Both the position numbers and the translations under genes were made by a program. From Ailanthus altissimus (taxonomy: Eukaryota; Streptophyta; Magnoliopsida; Sapindales; Simaroubaceae), in NCBI GenBank assembly GCA_946807835.1, contig OX327684.1:13292501-13356500 (forward strand): a stretch of 64,000 bases of DNA. Direction: 5' to 3'. Below are positions 46,931 through 58,328 of this stretch, piece by piece. The first letter of the stretch is position 1. Each line of letters opens with the position of its first letter. The notes below the pieces were generated by a model. The model made no database searches. It worked only from the letters and a program-made list of their open reading frames with translations, and was not told the origin of the DNA.

Positions 46931-47400
46931 TCTAACCTTAACCTTAGTGTAAAACCATTTTACTATCCCACCATCCTTCTATTTAATATAACTTGGTTAT
47001 TAAATTTCTCATCCGAACGAAACTTAAATAAAGGGTAGATTGAGGCCCTTTATATGTCAAAAATTTTAAGTTGAGCCACCAAAATTTTATTTCAAGTTGA
47101 TCTTAGAGATTTTTAATTACCTAAAGGTAAATTGGAGTTTTTATGGGTCAAAAGTTTTAGGTCTCCATACTAAAATCTTATTTTGAGTCATCATAATGGA
47201 TTTTCGATACTAAATTGTACATTACAAACCTTTAAGGATAAAAATTTGTAGGTCTCTTGATTAAAATATTATTTCAAGTTTATTATATAAATTTTTCGAG
47301 CTTCAAGTTAGTCTGAACAAATTTCTAATTAAATGATAGATTGAAGTCACGTATAAGTAAAAAAATTTGAACTATATCAACATATTCTTATTTTGAGTTC
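46931..47400. repeat. Degenerate tandem units flanking LINE-2
   Basis: AAAGGGTAGATTGAGGCCCTTTATATGTCAA-type units (47030, then weaker ones near 47150, 47225 and 47320), each with a CCACCAAAATTTTATTTCAA-like second half. The same unit occurs at 27980-28260. No gene. Confidence 0.65.
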
Positions 47401-48140
47401 TATTCGCAGGTAAAAATTTGGGGACAGTATCCGTGTACGTCTAGTGTCTTGCTAGAATGATGCAACACCTCAAATTCACAGGGAACTTAGGCTGAGGTTT
47501 ACCAAACAAGGTAAAGCCAAATTTAGTTGATAGCGAGCGAGGTTTAGACTAAACCTGGGTTGTAGGATAATAGGCTTACTACAAAACTTTGGTACTTCAT
47601 GGAAAAAGACAAGTAAAGTTCAACAGTAAGGCTATGGGATTCAATAAGTAAAGAAGTGAATCCTGGGTTGAAAGCAAGAACAAAAATAAGAGATAAAAAG
47701 CATAGAAAGATTATATTAGTTTATACGTGATGAATCCTGAATACAGTGAAAAATCCTACCTTTATATAGGCTACAAAAACCTTAATCATAATTCTGAAAA
47801 GATATTGAATCCTAATTAATCCAAACTTTTCATAATGATAAATAACTAATTTGGACATAATACTTAATTGGCCTTGGATCAAAATACAAACATAAATAGG
47901 CCCATTATATAATTTTTTGGAAGCATTAACAATGCCCCCTACAAGCCGATCAAAAGATTATTTTTGATAAGGGTCGTACTCTAAAAAAGCTAGTCGTACT
48001 CTTTATTTCTGAAAGATCAGCTTTGTTATACTTTCTACTACCAAAGCTTGAAAATATCACCTTTATGAAACTTTTAGGATGTTGAGGTTGCCTCTAGCGT
48101 GTCCTACTCGGCTTTGATTAACGAATCCTGAACCTATAAA
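47401..48140. other. Unassigned repeat-like sequence
   Basis: No coding domain recognised. A TATA-like GCCTATATAAAGG is present on the minus strand (about 47760-47773), and the GGGGACAGTATCC near 47420 recalls sequence just inside plant LTR elements. This could be an old LTR or part of one, but no pair or clear termini were found in the window. Confidence 0.35.
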
Positions 48141-48144
48141 AGTC

Positions 48145-48788
48145 GACTTCTTTTCTTTACTAGAATCAACTTCCTTTATTAACCACCTCTAAAGATCGCT
48201 CCATACTAAATTAACTTGATGATTATCGACTTTTACTGTGAGCTCCCTTCAGAAATCGTCTTATGTCGAGTAGTCTTTATGAAAATCAGTTTTCCATCGT
48301 GGATCACTTCTGAAATTGCCTATGCTGAGTAGACGTTATAGATATCGACCTTAGCTAAAATTTAATCATTCACATACCTCAGATATTGCCATGTTCCTTT
48401 CATGAGAACTGATTTTAATGTAATCCCAATATTGCTTTCATTATAGACTTGGGTACTTGTCTTATTGAAATGTTTCTTTGAAAATTATTGAAAGGAAGCT
48501 GACTTCCTTTCTTTACTAGAATCGGCTTCCTTTATCAAACACCTCTAGAGATGGTCGATACTGAATTAACTTGATGATTATCCACTTTTATCGTGAGCTA
48601 CCTTCAAAAATTGCCTTATGTCAAGTAGTCTTCATGGAAATCACTTTTTCATCATAAAACACATTTGAAATTGCCTATATTGAGTAGACTTTAATAGATA
48701 TCAACTTTAGCTAAAATTTGATCATTCACATACCCCAAATATTGCCATATTTCTTTATGAGAATCGATTTTAATGTTATCTCAATATT
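48145..48788. repeat. 356-bp tandem duplication
   Basis: 48145-48433 and 48501-48788 are two copies of the same sequence: GACTTC[T/C]TTTCTTTACTAGAAT, TTAACTTGATGATTAT, TTATGTC[G/A]AGTAGTCTT, TAGCTAAAATTT[A/G]ATCATTCACAT, and AATGT[A/T]ATC[C/T]CAATATT at the end. The second copy runs straight into the truncated Tekay LTR at 48789. No gene in either copy. Confidence 0.9.
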
Positions 48789-50979
48789 AACAGGACCCGC
48801 CTTGAGACCCTTTACTGTAGATCTCAGCGGCCCTGCTGGGCACCCCGAAGGAAGTTCCTCAAAATTTAATTAGGTAAGTTGAGAAATTTCGCGAGTCGAA
48901 CCCCTTTTTATTTTTGCTATTATTGAGAAAATCTTGGAATATACATGGAAATGACATCTAAATTTAAATATAAAAAAAGGGCAGAATTTCCTCTGTTTTT
49001 CTTCAAAATCTAATAAAAACCTGCAAAGAAATTCTACTTCTATTTCAAACGCTTCTCAATACTACCAAATAGGACCTCCGGTCCTTTCCAAAATCAATCC
49101 AACTCAACTCAATAATTTTATTAAAATCATAAAACTGGCACACTTATAAAAAGTAAAAACGAACATCATAATATCGAAACCTCTTCGTGCTTGTCCAAAA
49201 CATATGTACAAATACACATGTCTATAACTATTATGCAGAAAGCAAAAAGAGTGCTATTTAGCATAATTACACGTACAAAATGATCTTTAGATTTGGCCTA
49301 CTCATCAACAGTATGAGAATCAACAACTTGCGTACCGAGACTTGCACTTGGGAAGCGGGTTTAGAAAATATAAAATACAAAACGAGTGAGCTAAAGGAGC
49401 TCAATGAGTGCATATAAGATTTTGAATTAAAATAAAATTCTGCATAAATATAAAATTCCAAAAGACATACATAATTCATGTTTCTAAAACTTGTATATAG
49501 CTGTAAAATAGTTTCTAACATCATATGCCAATGAAATCTTGTTAAGCGGATTTTATTTATATCTTCGAAAAACAATATCCAAAATCTGTACAACATAATA
49601 ACTAGTATGAGCATATAAACGCATAATATGCAATCGGTAGATCAAAAACTATTAAAGCCCTCGCTTAGCCATTTTATTTTTAAATTGTACCAATGGTAAC
49701 CCTAAAGCTCTATACTCACGCAGTAATTCAACTAGCACCGCACACGTGAGTAGGTCGCGGGCGCCTCAACTAGCAGCACCCACAATGACATCTCAAGACA
49801 TCTCACTGGCTATGCAGCAAAATCCTACATCGCCTACATATAGTGAGACAATACCTCGTACACGTAGAGCAACTCACATGACTCGATAACCCGACTTCCT
49901 GGAGTTAGTAACACACCCTCAATACCTGCCCATGTATACAAGATATACTGGCCGAGTCTAATACCATCACCACCACTATAATCTAAGGGTAGCAATGGCC
50001 CTTGAAATAAATGTAGTAATTTTAAAGCTATTTCTTAAACCGAACATGTAAAAGCATATCTATGGATATATATATCAAAATAAAAAATCATATAAAACAT
50101 ACATTTTCATTATTAAAAAACATGATAAACGAAAGATAAAACAAATGACAAATTTTCACTCAAAACCGCTCCAAGCTCAATTTCACTCCGAATTTCTGCT
50201 CCCGTTACCCGTCTCGATTTTCTTCACCTACACGCCATAAATGAAATTTAAAACTAATTCAAACACTAGAATCTCATTTAACTACTAAACGCTCTAATCG
50301 GTATACAAAGCCCAGATGAATACTACTTTTTTATTTTCATTTACAGAGTCATTTAATCTAATCTAACTCATTATCCGACGCCCTAAAATTGTTTAACACC
50401 TTATAACTTTGGTTGGACATAATTGCCTTTCACCTTACTAAAATGGACAATTATGCCCCCTTTCTTCATTTTTTGATTTTCTATCAACCATATCCATTCA
50501 ATTTACATAAGACACCATTTATACACCACAATTCAACCACAACACAACTTAACCCTAATTTCCCTAAAGTGGCAAAATTTCACCCTATGTTCCAACACAT
50601 TTCTTTTCTCAATTTCTTGTTCCAATTGCATCAATATCAAGCCAATTTCATTCTAATGCCCTAATTACAACCAATTAAAGTCTCTACATAAAAGTTACCC
50701 AAAACCCTAATTCTTACCTTGCCAATTTCTTCAATTTGACGACTTCTTCAGCTACACACTAAAAGTCAACTCAATATAAATCAGGAATACACACAAGAAC
50801 ATCAATTGAAGCAATCTTGAAAGTTCACATATAAACCTCACAAAACAATGCTTTTCTTACCTGTTTTTCTTGGATTTTCACTAATGAAGGTTTTAATTGA
50901 GCTTAGGAACTTATACTTAACCTTATTATAGCTTGCTTAAACATGAAAACAAAACATGAAATTTCATTGTAGCAGCCCT
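48789..50979 (-). repeat. Tekay-family LTR, outer copy, interrupted
   Basis: An LTR of the same family as 50980-53504 and 58329-61258: CGAGACCC/TGAGACCC..GTAGATCTCAGCGGCCCTG opening, ATTTTCTTCACC..CGCCATAAATGA middle. It stops in CATTGTAGCAGCCCT, exactly where the other copies continue CAGTCCCCTCTTCTTTTGC. That continuation is found at 61259 (ACTCCCTCTTCACTTGGACG). A full Tekay element therefore inserted into it. It keeps a single copy of the unit that is duplicated in the right LTR. Confidence 0.85.
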
Positions 50980-53504
50980 TGATAGGACCCTGCCCGAGAC
51001 CCTCTACGGTAGATCCCAGCCGCCCTGTCAGGCACCCCGACAGAAGTTCCTCAGAATATAACTGAGTAAGTTGAGAAATTTCGAGAGGCGAACCCCTTTT
51101 CAGGTCTTGATATTACTAAGAAAATCTTGCAATATACATGAACATGACACATTAATTCTTTAAAAAAAAATGGCAGAATTTTCCCTAGTTTTCTGAAAAT
51201 CCAGTACAAAACTTGTAAAGAATTACACTTCTATTTCTAAACCACTTCTCAATAGTGCCAAATAGAACCTCTAGTCCTTTCCAAAACACTTCCAACTTAA
51301 CTCAATAATTTTATTGTGATCATAAAACTAAAATACTGATAAAAAGTGAAACGATTATCAAAATATCAAAATCTCTTCTTGGTTATCCAAAACATATGTA
51401 CCATGCACAAATCTAGAACTATTGTGCTGAAAGCAAAAAAGTGCTATTTAGCACATTTACATGTAAAAAATGATCTTCAGATTTGGCCCACTAATTAGGA
51501 ATAAGAGAATCAACAACTGGCATACTGAGACCTACACTTGGGAAGGGGGTTTAGAAAATATAAAACACAAAACGAGTGAGCTAAAGGAGCTTAGTGAGTG
51601 CATTTAAGATTTCAAATAAAATAACATGCTGCATAGATATTAAATTCTAAAAGACATGCATAAATTAGGCTTCTAAAACTGGTATAAAGCTGTAAAACGG
51701 TTTCTAACATCATATGCCGATAAAATCTTGTCGAGCAAGTTTTATTTACATCTTTGAAAAATAATATCCAAAATCTGTATAACATAATAACTAGTATGTA
51801 CATATAAACACATAATATGCAATCGATAAATCGAAAACTATTAAAGCCCTCACTCGGCCATTTTCTTTCTAAACTATACCAATGATAACCTTAAAGCTCT
51901 ATACTCACACAGTGACTCAACTAGCACCGCACACGTGAGTAGGTCACAGGGTGCCTCAATTAACATCACCCACAGTGACATCTCAAGACATCTCACTAGC
52001 TTTGCAGCGGAATCCTACATCGCATACATATAGATATATATCAAGATCCTAACTTATTTTTATGCATTAAAAGCACACAAAACATATATTTTTATTATGC
52101 GGAAACATAATAAACGAAAGATAAAAGAGATGACAGATTTTCACTCACAACCGCTCTAAGCTCGATTTCGCTCTGGATTTCTGCTACCGTTAACGATCTC
52201 GATTTTCTTGACCTATGCGCCATAAATGACATTAGAATTAATTCAAACACTAGAATCTCATTTAACTACTACACTCTCTAATCGGCATACAAAGCCCGAA
52301 TGGATACTACTTTTCAATTTTTATTTACGGAGTCATTTAATCTAATCTAACTCACCATCCGGCATTCTGAGAATTACTAAAGGCCTTATAACTTTGGTTG
52401 GACATAATTGCCCTTCACCTTACCAAAATGGACAATTATGTCCCATTTTCTTCATTTTTTATTTTTTCATCAACCATATACATTCAGTTTTACATAAGGC
52501 ATTATTTATACATCACAATTCAACTAAAACACAACTCAATCCCTAACTTCCCTAAAGTAGCAGAATTTCACCCTATGTTCCAACACATTTCTTTACTCAA
52601 TTTCTTGTTCCAATTGCATTAAAATCAAACCAATTTCATTCTAATCACCCAAAACCCTAATTCTTAATTTGCCAATGTCTTCAATTTGATGACTCCTTCA
52701 AGATCCACACTAGAATTCAACTCAATCTTAACCAAGAATACACACATGAGCATTAATTGAAGCAATCTTGAAAGTTCACATATCAATCTCACAAAACAAT
52801 GCTTTTCTTACCTATTTTTCTTGAATTTTCACTAATTGAGACTTCAATTGATCTTAGGAATTGGTTTGTGACCTTATTTTAGCTTGATTAAGCATGAAAA
52901 ACCATGAAAAAAAAACTGAAATTTCACTGTAGCAGTCCCCTCTTCTTTTGCACGAATTTTGCTCCCTTTTGCTATAAGTGTTGTGCTTTTTATCACTTGA
53001 AATTTCTACACACTTCTCCCATGTATATAGTGCTCCCTCAAAAGACCAATTTGCCCCTTAACTTACTCTAAGTTTTTAATTTGCCATTGGTTGAAAACTA
53101 AGTATGTAATTGGTTCCTTTGCAACTATCTAATTAGAATAGTCCGAGGAACTAACTAGAATTCCCAACTTGGCAATCCATGACATTGTTTCTAATTGGTC
53201 CATTATCTAATATATGGATTGTGTTTCTCAACAAATACTTGTTCCATACATAACCCTTAAATAGAAATTCATGTAGTAAATTAAAATTTTCTTTTCCAAG
53301 CCAATAAAGAAAAATTCTTAAAATATTCTAGGGTTGTCCGACGCTCCAACCGAGTGTGAAATTACCAAATTAGGTCTAATATCTCTCACACGCACCATAA
53401 AACAATATTTCTAATAGGGTTAAAATCGGGTAACCCCACGGTGTCTTCATTACTCTATAACGAAATCTAGGCACCAGTACTATTAATAGGGATTGAATAT
53501 TACA
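50980..53504 (-). repeat. 3' LTR of the Tekay element
   Basis: 2525 bp, TGATAGGACCCTGCCCGAGA to ATTGAATATTACA. It is about 400 bp shorter than its partner. At about 52021-52049 CGCATACATATAGATATATA joins sequence that in the partner is separated by the duplicated block and its downstream neighbour, with short TATA microhomology at the joint, so a deletion happened here. The other frames in it are shadows. Confidence 0.9.
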
Positions 53505-53520
53505 ATTTTGCCCCTCCTTC
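53505..53520 (-). other. Polypurine tract of the Tekay element
   Basis: The minus strand reads GAAGGAGGGGCAAAAT directly before the LTR start TGTAATATTC, preceded by AATTTCGAGGACGAAAT, a signature found at this place in chromoviruses of this clade. Confidence 0.9.
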
Positions 53521-53830
53521 AAAATATTTCGTCCTCGAAATTTAAATTGTACCTGTCTCGAAGAGGTGGGGATGTTGTACTCGCATCTGATCTTCACGTT
53601 CCTACATGGCTTTTTCTACTCTATGGTTCATCCATAACACCTTCACTAAGGGACTGCTTTTATTATGAAGCACTTGCTTTTTCCGGTCTAGGATTTGCAC
53701 AAGCTTCTCTTCGTAGGTCAAATTCTCATTCAATTCTACTAACTGTTCCCTTAGGATGTGCAAAGGATCTGCTAAATACTTATGAAGCATGGAAATGTGA
53801 AACACGTCATGGATTCTAGCTAGATCTTCT
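53521..53830 (-). pseudogene. Chromodomain and C-terminus of Tekay integrase
   Basis: The minus strand at 53602-53805 reads FHISMLHKYLADPLHILREQ, LTYEEKLVQILDRKKQVLHN, then KSSPLVKVLWMNHRVEKAM, a stop, and EREDQMRVQHPHLFE. This is the chromodomain found at the end of Tekay-type integrases, thought to steer insertion toward marked chromatin. The stop replaces the W of the usual ATWERED. Plus-strand 53493-53819 is its shadow. Confidence 0.85.
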
Positions 53831-55110
53831 GGTAATCGCAGACGATATGCCAGCTTTCCAACTCTTTCAACTATCTCGTATGACCCAATGTATCTGAGAC
53901 TCAGCTTTTCTCGCTTCTCGAATCTTAGTACTCCCTTCCATTGTGATATCTTCAGAAAAATCTTATCACCAATCTAAAACTCTAAGTCTCTTCTCCTGTT
54001 ATCTCCATAACTATTCTCTATCATTAGCTATTTTCAATCTCTACCTGATAACTTGAATCTTTTTCGAAGTAATCTGGACAATTTCTGGGCCGATCAGCTT
54101 CCTTTCACCTACATCATTCTAGCAAATTGGAGTACTGCACTTCCTTCCATACAATGCTTCATATGGTGCCATCTCGATGCTCGTCTGGTAACTATTGTTG
54201 TAGACAAATTCCATTACTGGCATATAAGTATCCCAACTCCCTTTAAACTCCATAACACACGCTCTAAGCATATCTTTAAGTGTCTGAATTGTCCGCTCAG
54301 ACTGACCACCTGTTTGTGGATGAAAGGCCATACTAAAACTCAATTTTGTGCCTAAAGCTTTTTGTAAGCTGAGTTAAAATTGGGACGTGAACCGTGGATC
54401 CCTATCTGACACAATAGATACTGGAATGCCATGGAGTCGTACCACCTCATCTATGTACAACTGGGCCATTTTATCTAAAGAATAACTGCTTCTAATGAGT
54501 ATGAAATGGGCAGATTTCGTCAATCTATCAATAATTACCCATATTGCATCATTGCCTTTCAGGCTACGAGGAAGTTCTACCACGAAGTCCATCGTTATTC
54601 TCTCTCATTTTCACTCCGGAATCAGAACAGGTTGCAAGAGCCTTGCAGGTTTCTGATGCTCAGTTTTTACTTGCTGGCAAGTTAGGCATCTTGAGACAAA
54701 TTCAGCTATATTTTTCTTCATGCCCTTCCACCAGTAGTGCTCTTTCAGGGCACAATATATCTTTGTGCTCCCCGGATGCATACCATATGCAGAAGAATAA
54801 GCTTCTTCTGTAATCTCTCTTCTTAACTCATTTACATCTGAAACACATAATCTCCGACCCAAGGTTACCACACCATCCTCGGTCACTGAAACATCATTCC
54901 GCTGCTCAGACTCGATTTCACGTTTCAATTTAACTACCTGTAAATCTTGAATTTGTAGTTCTCTAATCCGATCAACCAGTATTGGACGGACCTGAAATAT
55001 GGCTAATAGTGCTCCTGAATCTAACAATTCTAATTTTACAACTAAAGACCTCAATTCTATCAACAATGATAGATATACGACCTTCAAGTGAGCTATTGAA
55101 CCGACAGTCC
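53831..55110 (-). pseudogene. Integrase of the Tekay element
   Basis: Order on the minus strand. Zinc domain (54611-55198): AYSSAYGMHPGSTKIYCALK, EHYWWKGMKKNIAEFVSRC, LTCQQVKTEH, an H-H-C-C arrangement. Catalytic core: TMDFVVELPRSLKGNDAIWV (first D), IVSDRDPRFTSQF (second D), HPQTGGQSERTIQTLKDMLR (the E is kept). Then YNNSYQTSIEMAPYEALYGR. All three DDE residues are present. Stops follow IPE, FTSQF and PIC. 53830-54100, the C-terminal linker, is badly broken. Confidence 0.9.
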
Positions 55111-55520
55111 TTCTGCTGAGAGCATCTGCTACCACATTAGGTTTTCCCAAATGGTACTTTAGGATGCACTCATAATCTTTAATAAGCTCCAGCCACATTC
55201 TCTACCTCATATGCAATTCTTTCTGGGTGAACAAGTACTGCAGGCTCTTATAATCCGTAAAGATCTTACAAGGAACCCCATACAAATAATGCCACCAAAT
55301 TCTTAGAGCAAACATTATTGCAGCTAGTTCTAGGTCATGTGTAGAATAATTTTGTTCATGCTTCTTTAATTGTCTAGAAGCATAGACAATAAATTTCTTC
55401 TTCTACATCAACACACAACCCAGACATTATAGTAAATTCGTCCTTCCCTGACAAAAGTGTAAGCACTCGAGTTGAGGTCAACATTCACTTTAACTCTTCA
55501 AAACTCTGCTAGCACGCTTC
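55111..55520 (-). pseudogene. RNase H domain of the Tekay element
   Basis: The minus strand reads [20 protein letters not shown], then [35 protein letters not shown] and, after a stop near 55200, ECILKYHLGKPNVVADALSR. The E (HDLELAA) and D (FTDYKSL) of the active site remain. The normal TDHKSL is TDYKSL. It links RT to integrase. Confidence 0.88.
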
Positions 55521-56570
55521 CTAGCATACAAACTTCTCTTCTTTCCGGGTTAGTTTAGTCAGATGAGCAACTATCTTTGAAAATCCCTCTACAAACTTTC
55601 TATAATATCCAACCAAACCCAAGAAACTACGGACCTCCGTCACGTTCGTGGGCTGTCTCCAATTCACTATGGCTTCAATCTTTTGGGGATCTACTGTTAC
55701 CCCCTCTGCAGAGATTACATACCCTAAAAATGCAACCCTATTTGGCCAAAATTGACATTTATTGAGTTTGGCGTACAACTGATGCTTCCTTAAGGTTTGC
55801 AAAATAATCCTCAGATGTTCTGCATGCTCTTCCTTACTGCTTGAAGAAACTAATATATCATCAATAAATACTATCACAAACCAATCTAAATAGGATTGAA
55901 AAACTCTGTTCATGAGATCTATAAAAGCGGCTGGGGCATTAGTCAGCTCAAAAGGCATATTCAAGAATTCATAATGCCTATATCGGGTCCTAAAGGTCGT
56001 CTTAGGAACATCTTCCTCCCGAATTTTTAGTTGATGATAGCCTGACCTCAGATCTATCTTGGAAAATACTCTAGCTCCTTGTAGTTGATCAAACAAATCA
56101 TCAATTCTTGGAAGTGATTATTGATTACGCACCGTTACTTTATTCAATTCCATGTAATCAATACATAATCTCATACTTCCATCTTTCTTCTTTACAAATA
56201 AAATCGGTTCCTCACAAGGAGAAGTACTCAGTCTGATGAAACCCTTATTCACCAACTCTTCTATATGAACTTTCAGTTCTTTTAATTTTGATGGAGCCAT
56301 TCTGTAGGGTGCTTTGGAAATTAGTTGCGTTCCAAGGGCTACTTTTATTCGAAACTCTATCTCTCTATCTAGAGGTAAGCCCAGAAGATCCTTTGGGAAT
56401 ACATTCGGAAACTCTCTAACCACTGAATATCCTCTAATTTCGTTCCACAGTCTCTTACGTCTATGGTAGAGACTAAGTACCTCTGACACGACTTTCGAAG
56501 CATCTTTCTTGCCCTCATTAATAACACCATACTGACGGGAAGTAATTTTCACACTCCGCAAAAAATGACT
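55521..56570 (-). pseudogene. Reverse transcriptase of the Tekay element
   Basis: Two long open minus-strand blocks, 56118-56561 and 55521-56096, are separated by a single stop in [18 protein letters not shown] (position of the usual Y in NKYPLP). Motifs: [72 protein letters not shown], the active site [10 protein letters not shown], and [15 protein letters not shown]. Nearly the whole domain is intact, making it the best RT in the window. Confidence 0.92.
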
Positions 56571-56950
56571 TCCGTTCCCTTTGAGCTACATAATCTGACT
56601 TCTTTCTAAAAACAATCCATTGAGGCCCAATATTTAAACAACCAGTCCATCGCCAAGATCACATCAAACTCACTGATGGCCAACAAAATCAAATCTGCTA
56701 TAAACATTTAGCCCTCAAAATTGATTTTGCTACCCATATACCCTATTTCTGCTACAATTGAGTCTTGTGTAGGAATAGACACTACTATTACACAATCCTA
56801 ATAACTATGGCACTATACTAGCTTTTGCAGCAAACTCCATAGAAATAAAAGAATGGGTCACTCCGGGATTTATCAATACATAAGCATCACAATAAAAAAT
56901 TAACATAGTACCTGTCACAACCTCTAGGGCTACATCCGCCTCCTGCTAGG
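56571..56950 (-). pseudogene. Protease of the Tekay element
   Basis: The minus strand near 56860-56890 reads AYVLINPGVTHSFISMEFA. The family norm is LIDxGATHSFIS, so the catalytic D is N. Downstream text is open only in short pieces with frame changes (QNQF, RFDFVGHQ). The PR-RT junction is [12 protein letters not shown]. Confidence 0.75.
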
Positions 56951-58177
56951 TCACTGCAAATACCCTAGCCTGGGTATGAGGTCTGCCTTGTGGTCCGCCG
57001 GAAGATCCTCCTTGACCGGCTCCCCTATTAGGCTGCCTCGAGCTGTTTAACCTTCTGAATTAGGGACCTCCTCGAATCTGTCCTCGACCACCACTAGTTT
57101 ATCCCGGAGCTAGTGGTCTATCTTCTGGCCTACTACTAGCTCCATCATTCGAGCAATCTCTCATATAGTGGTTCTCTTGACCACACTTATAACAACCAGT
57201 AGTCCTTTTTCTACAATCCCCCGGATGGGCCTTGCCATATTTATTACACACCGAAAAATTCTTTTAACTTTCCTTGGTGCTTTGAAATCTGGCCGATGGT
57301 TGCCTGACGAAAGCTTGGCTGGATTAAGCTCTTTGGCTTGGTTTCTGACTACTAGACCATCTAGATCTCTCCTCTATTTGTGTGACTTTACTCGGTCCTC
57401 CTCGAGAACCACCTGACCAACCTCTTTTCTGACCCTACTGTTTTGGTTTAGGGATAGCCGCCATGCTTCTTTCAACTCGAGTTGCAGCTTCCACCAATGC
57501 TCCATAATGAGTGTGGGCTGCCGAGACCACGTACGTCCTGATCCGAGGATTGAGACCCACTGCAAATCGGTTAGCCTTCTGTTCTTCATAAACAGCTATA
57601 AAGGGAACGGCACGGAGGAGCTCTGAAAACTTCTTCTCATACTCTGCCACCGAGAGAGAACCTTGTTCTAATTTGAAGAACTCTTCTATCTTTGCATCTT
57701 TATAACTTTTGGGGTAGAACTTATTCAGAAGTTCCTTTTTGAAAAGCGCCCAAGATACCCCATCGGCATTCCTCCTTTTCAAGGCCTTCCACCAATCTTT
57801 TGCTCATTCTTTCAATAGAAATGCGAAGTATACCACCATCTGTTCTTTAATACATCCTATAACCTAGAAAATTTCTTCATTATTCTCTAACTAGGATAGG
57901 GCTCTCTCAGGGTCTCCTATACCATCATACGGCTTAGCGTCTAATTTTTTTGCGCGTTCAATGGACACTCTTGTCTCTCTCGGCTGCTGGTTGCTACTGC
58001 TAGTATCTGGGCCATCTGAACTACATTCAGGTTTCCACCATGTGTCTCGGCAAACTGAGATGACTCAAGAGGGGTCTGAGGCGTAGGAACATTTACCAAC
58101 TCATTCTCCGGCTCCTCTTCAGATGCAAGAGCCTCCGCAGCTGCTCTGCTAGTACGTGGGCCCTCATAACGATGCAT
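56951..58177 (-). pseudogene. gag and zinc knuckle of the Tekay element
   Basis: Start at the minus-strand ATG at 58177 (MHRYEGPRTSRAAAEALASE). 57435-57782 is open and holds the gag core: SWALFKKELLNKFYPKSYKD, EEFFKLEQGSLSVAEYEKKF, RFAVGLNPRIRTYV. Then follows a low-complexity linker and, at about 57160-57200, the CCHC knuckle CYKCGQENHYMRDC, complete. Stops near 57940 and 57430 split it. Plus-strand 57168-57416 is its shadow. Confidence 0.88.
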
Positions 58178-58310
58178 ATTTTCTATGAATTTAATGATGC
58201 AAATGATTATCAAATGCATAGAATTCAATTTACTAAACTTAAAAAAATATGCATGCAACTTCAAGAATCTTATTCTAAAAATGAACTTTTTAACTAAAAA
58301 CTTCAAAAAT

Positions 58311-58325
58311 CATGCTCTGATACCA
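58311..58325 (-). other. Primer-binding site, initiator tRNA-Met
   Basis: The minus strand reads TGGTATCAGAGCATG, three bases inside the 5' LTR. It supports the LTR edge and the minus orientation. Confidence 0.9.
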
Positions 58326-58328
58326 CTC

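Noticed and set aside
50413..50664. Plus-strand frame also seen at 52398-52622
   Set aside because: The repeated occurrence is due to LTR homology; the proteins are low-complexity H/F/P-rich text with frameshifts between copies.
53493..53819. Plus-strand 108-codon frame
   Set aside because: It lies opposite the chromodomain and integrase tail, which give a clear family match on the minus strand.
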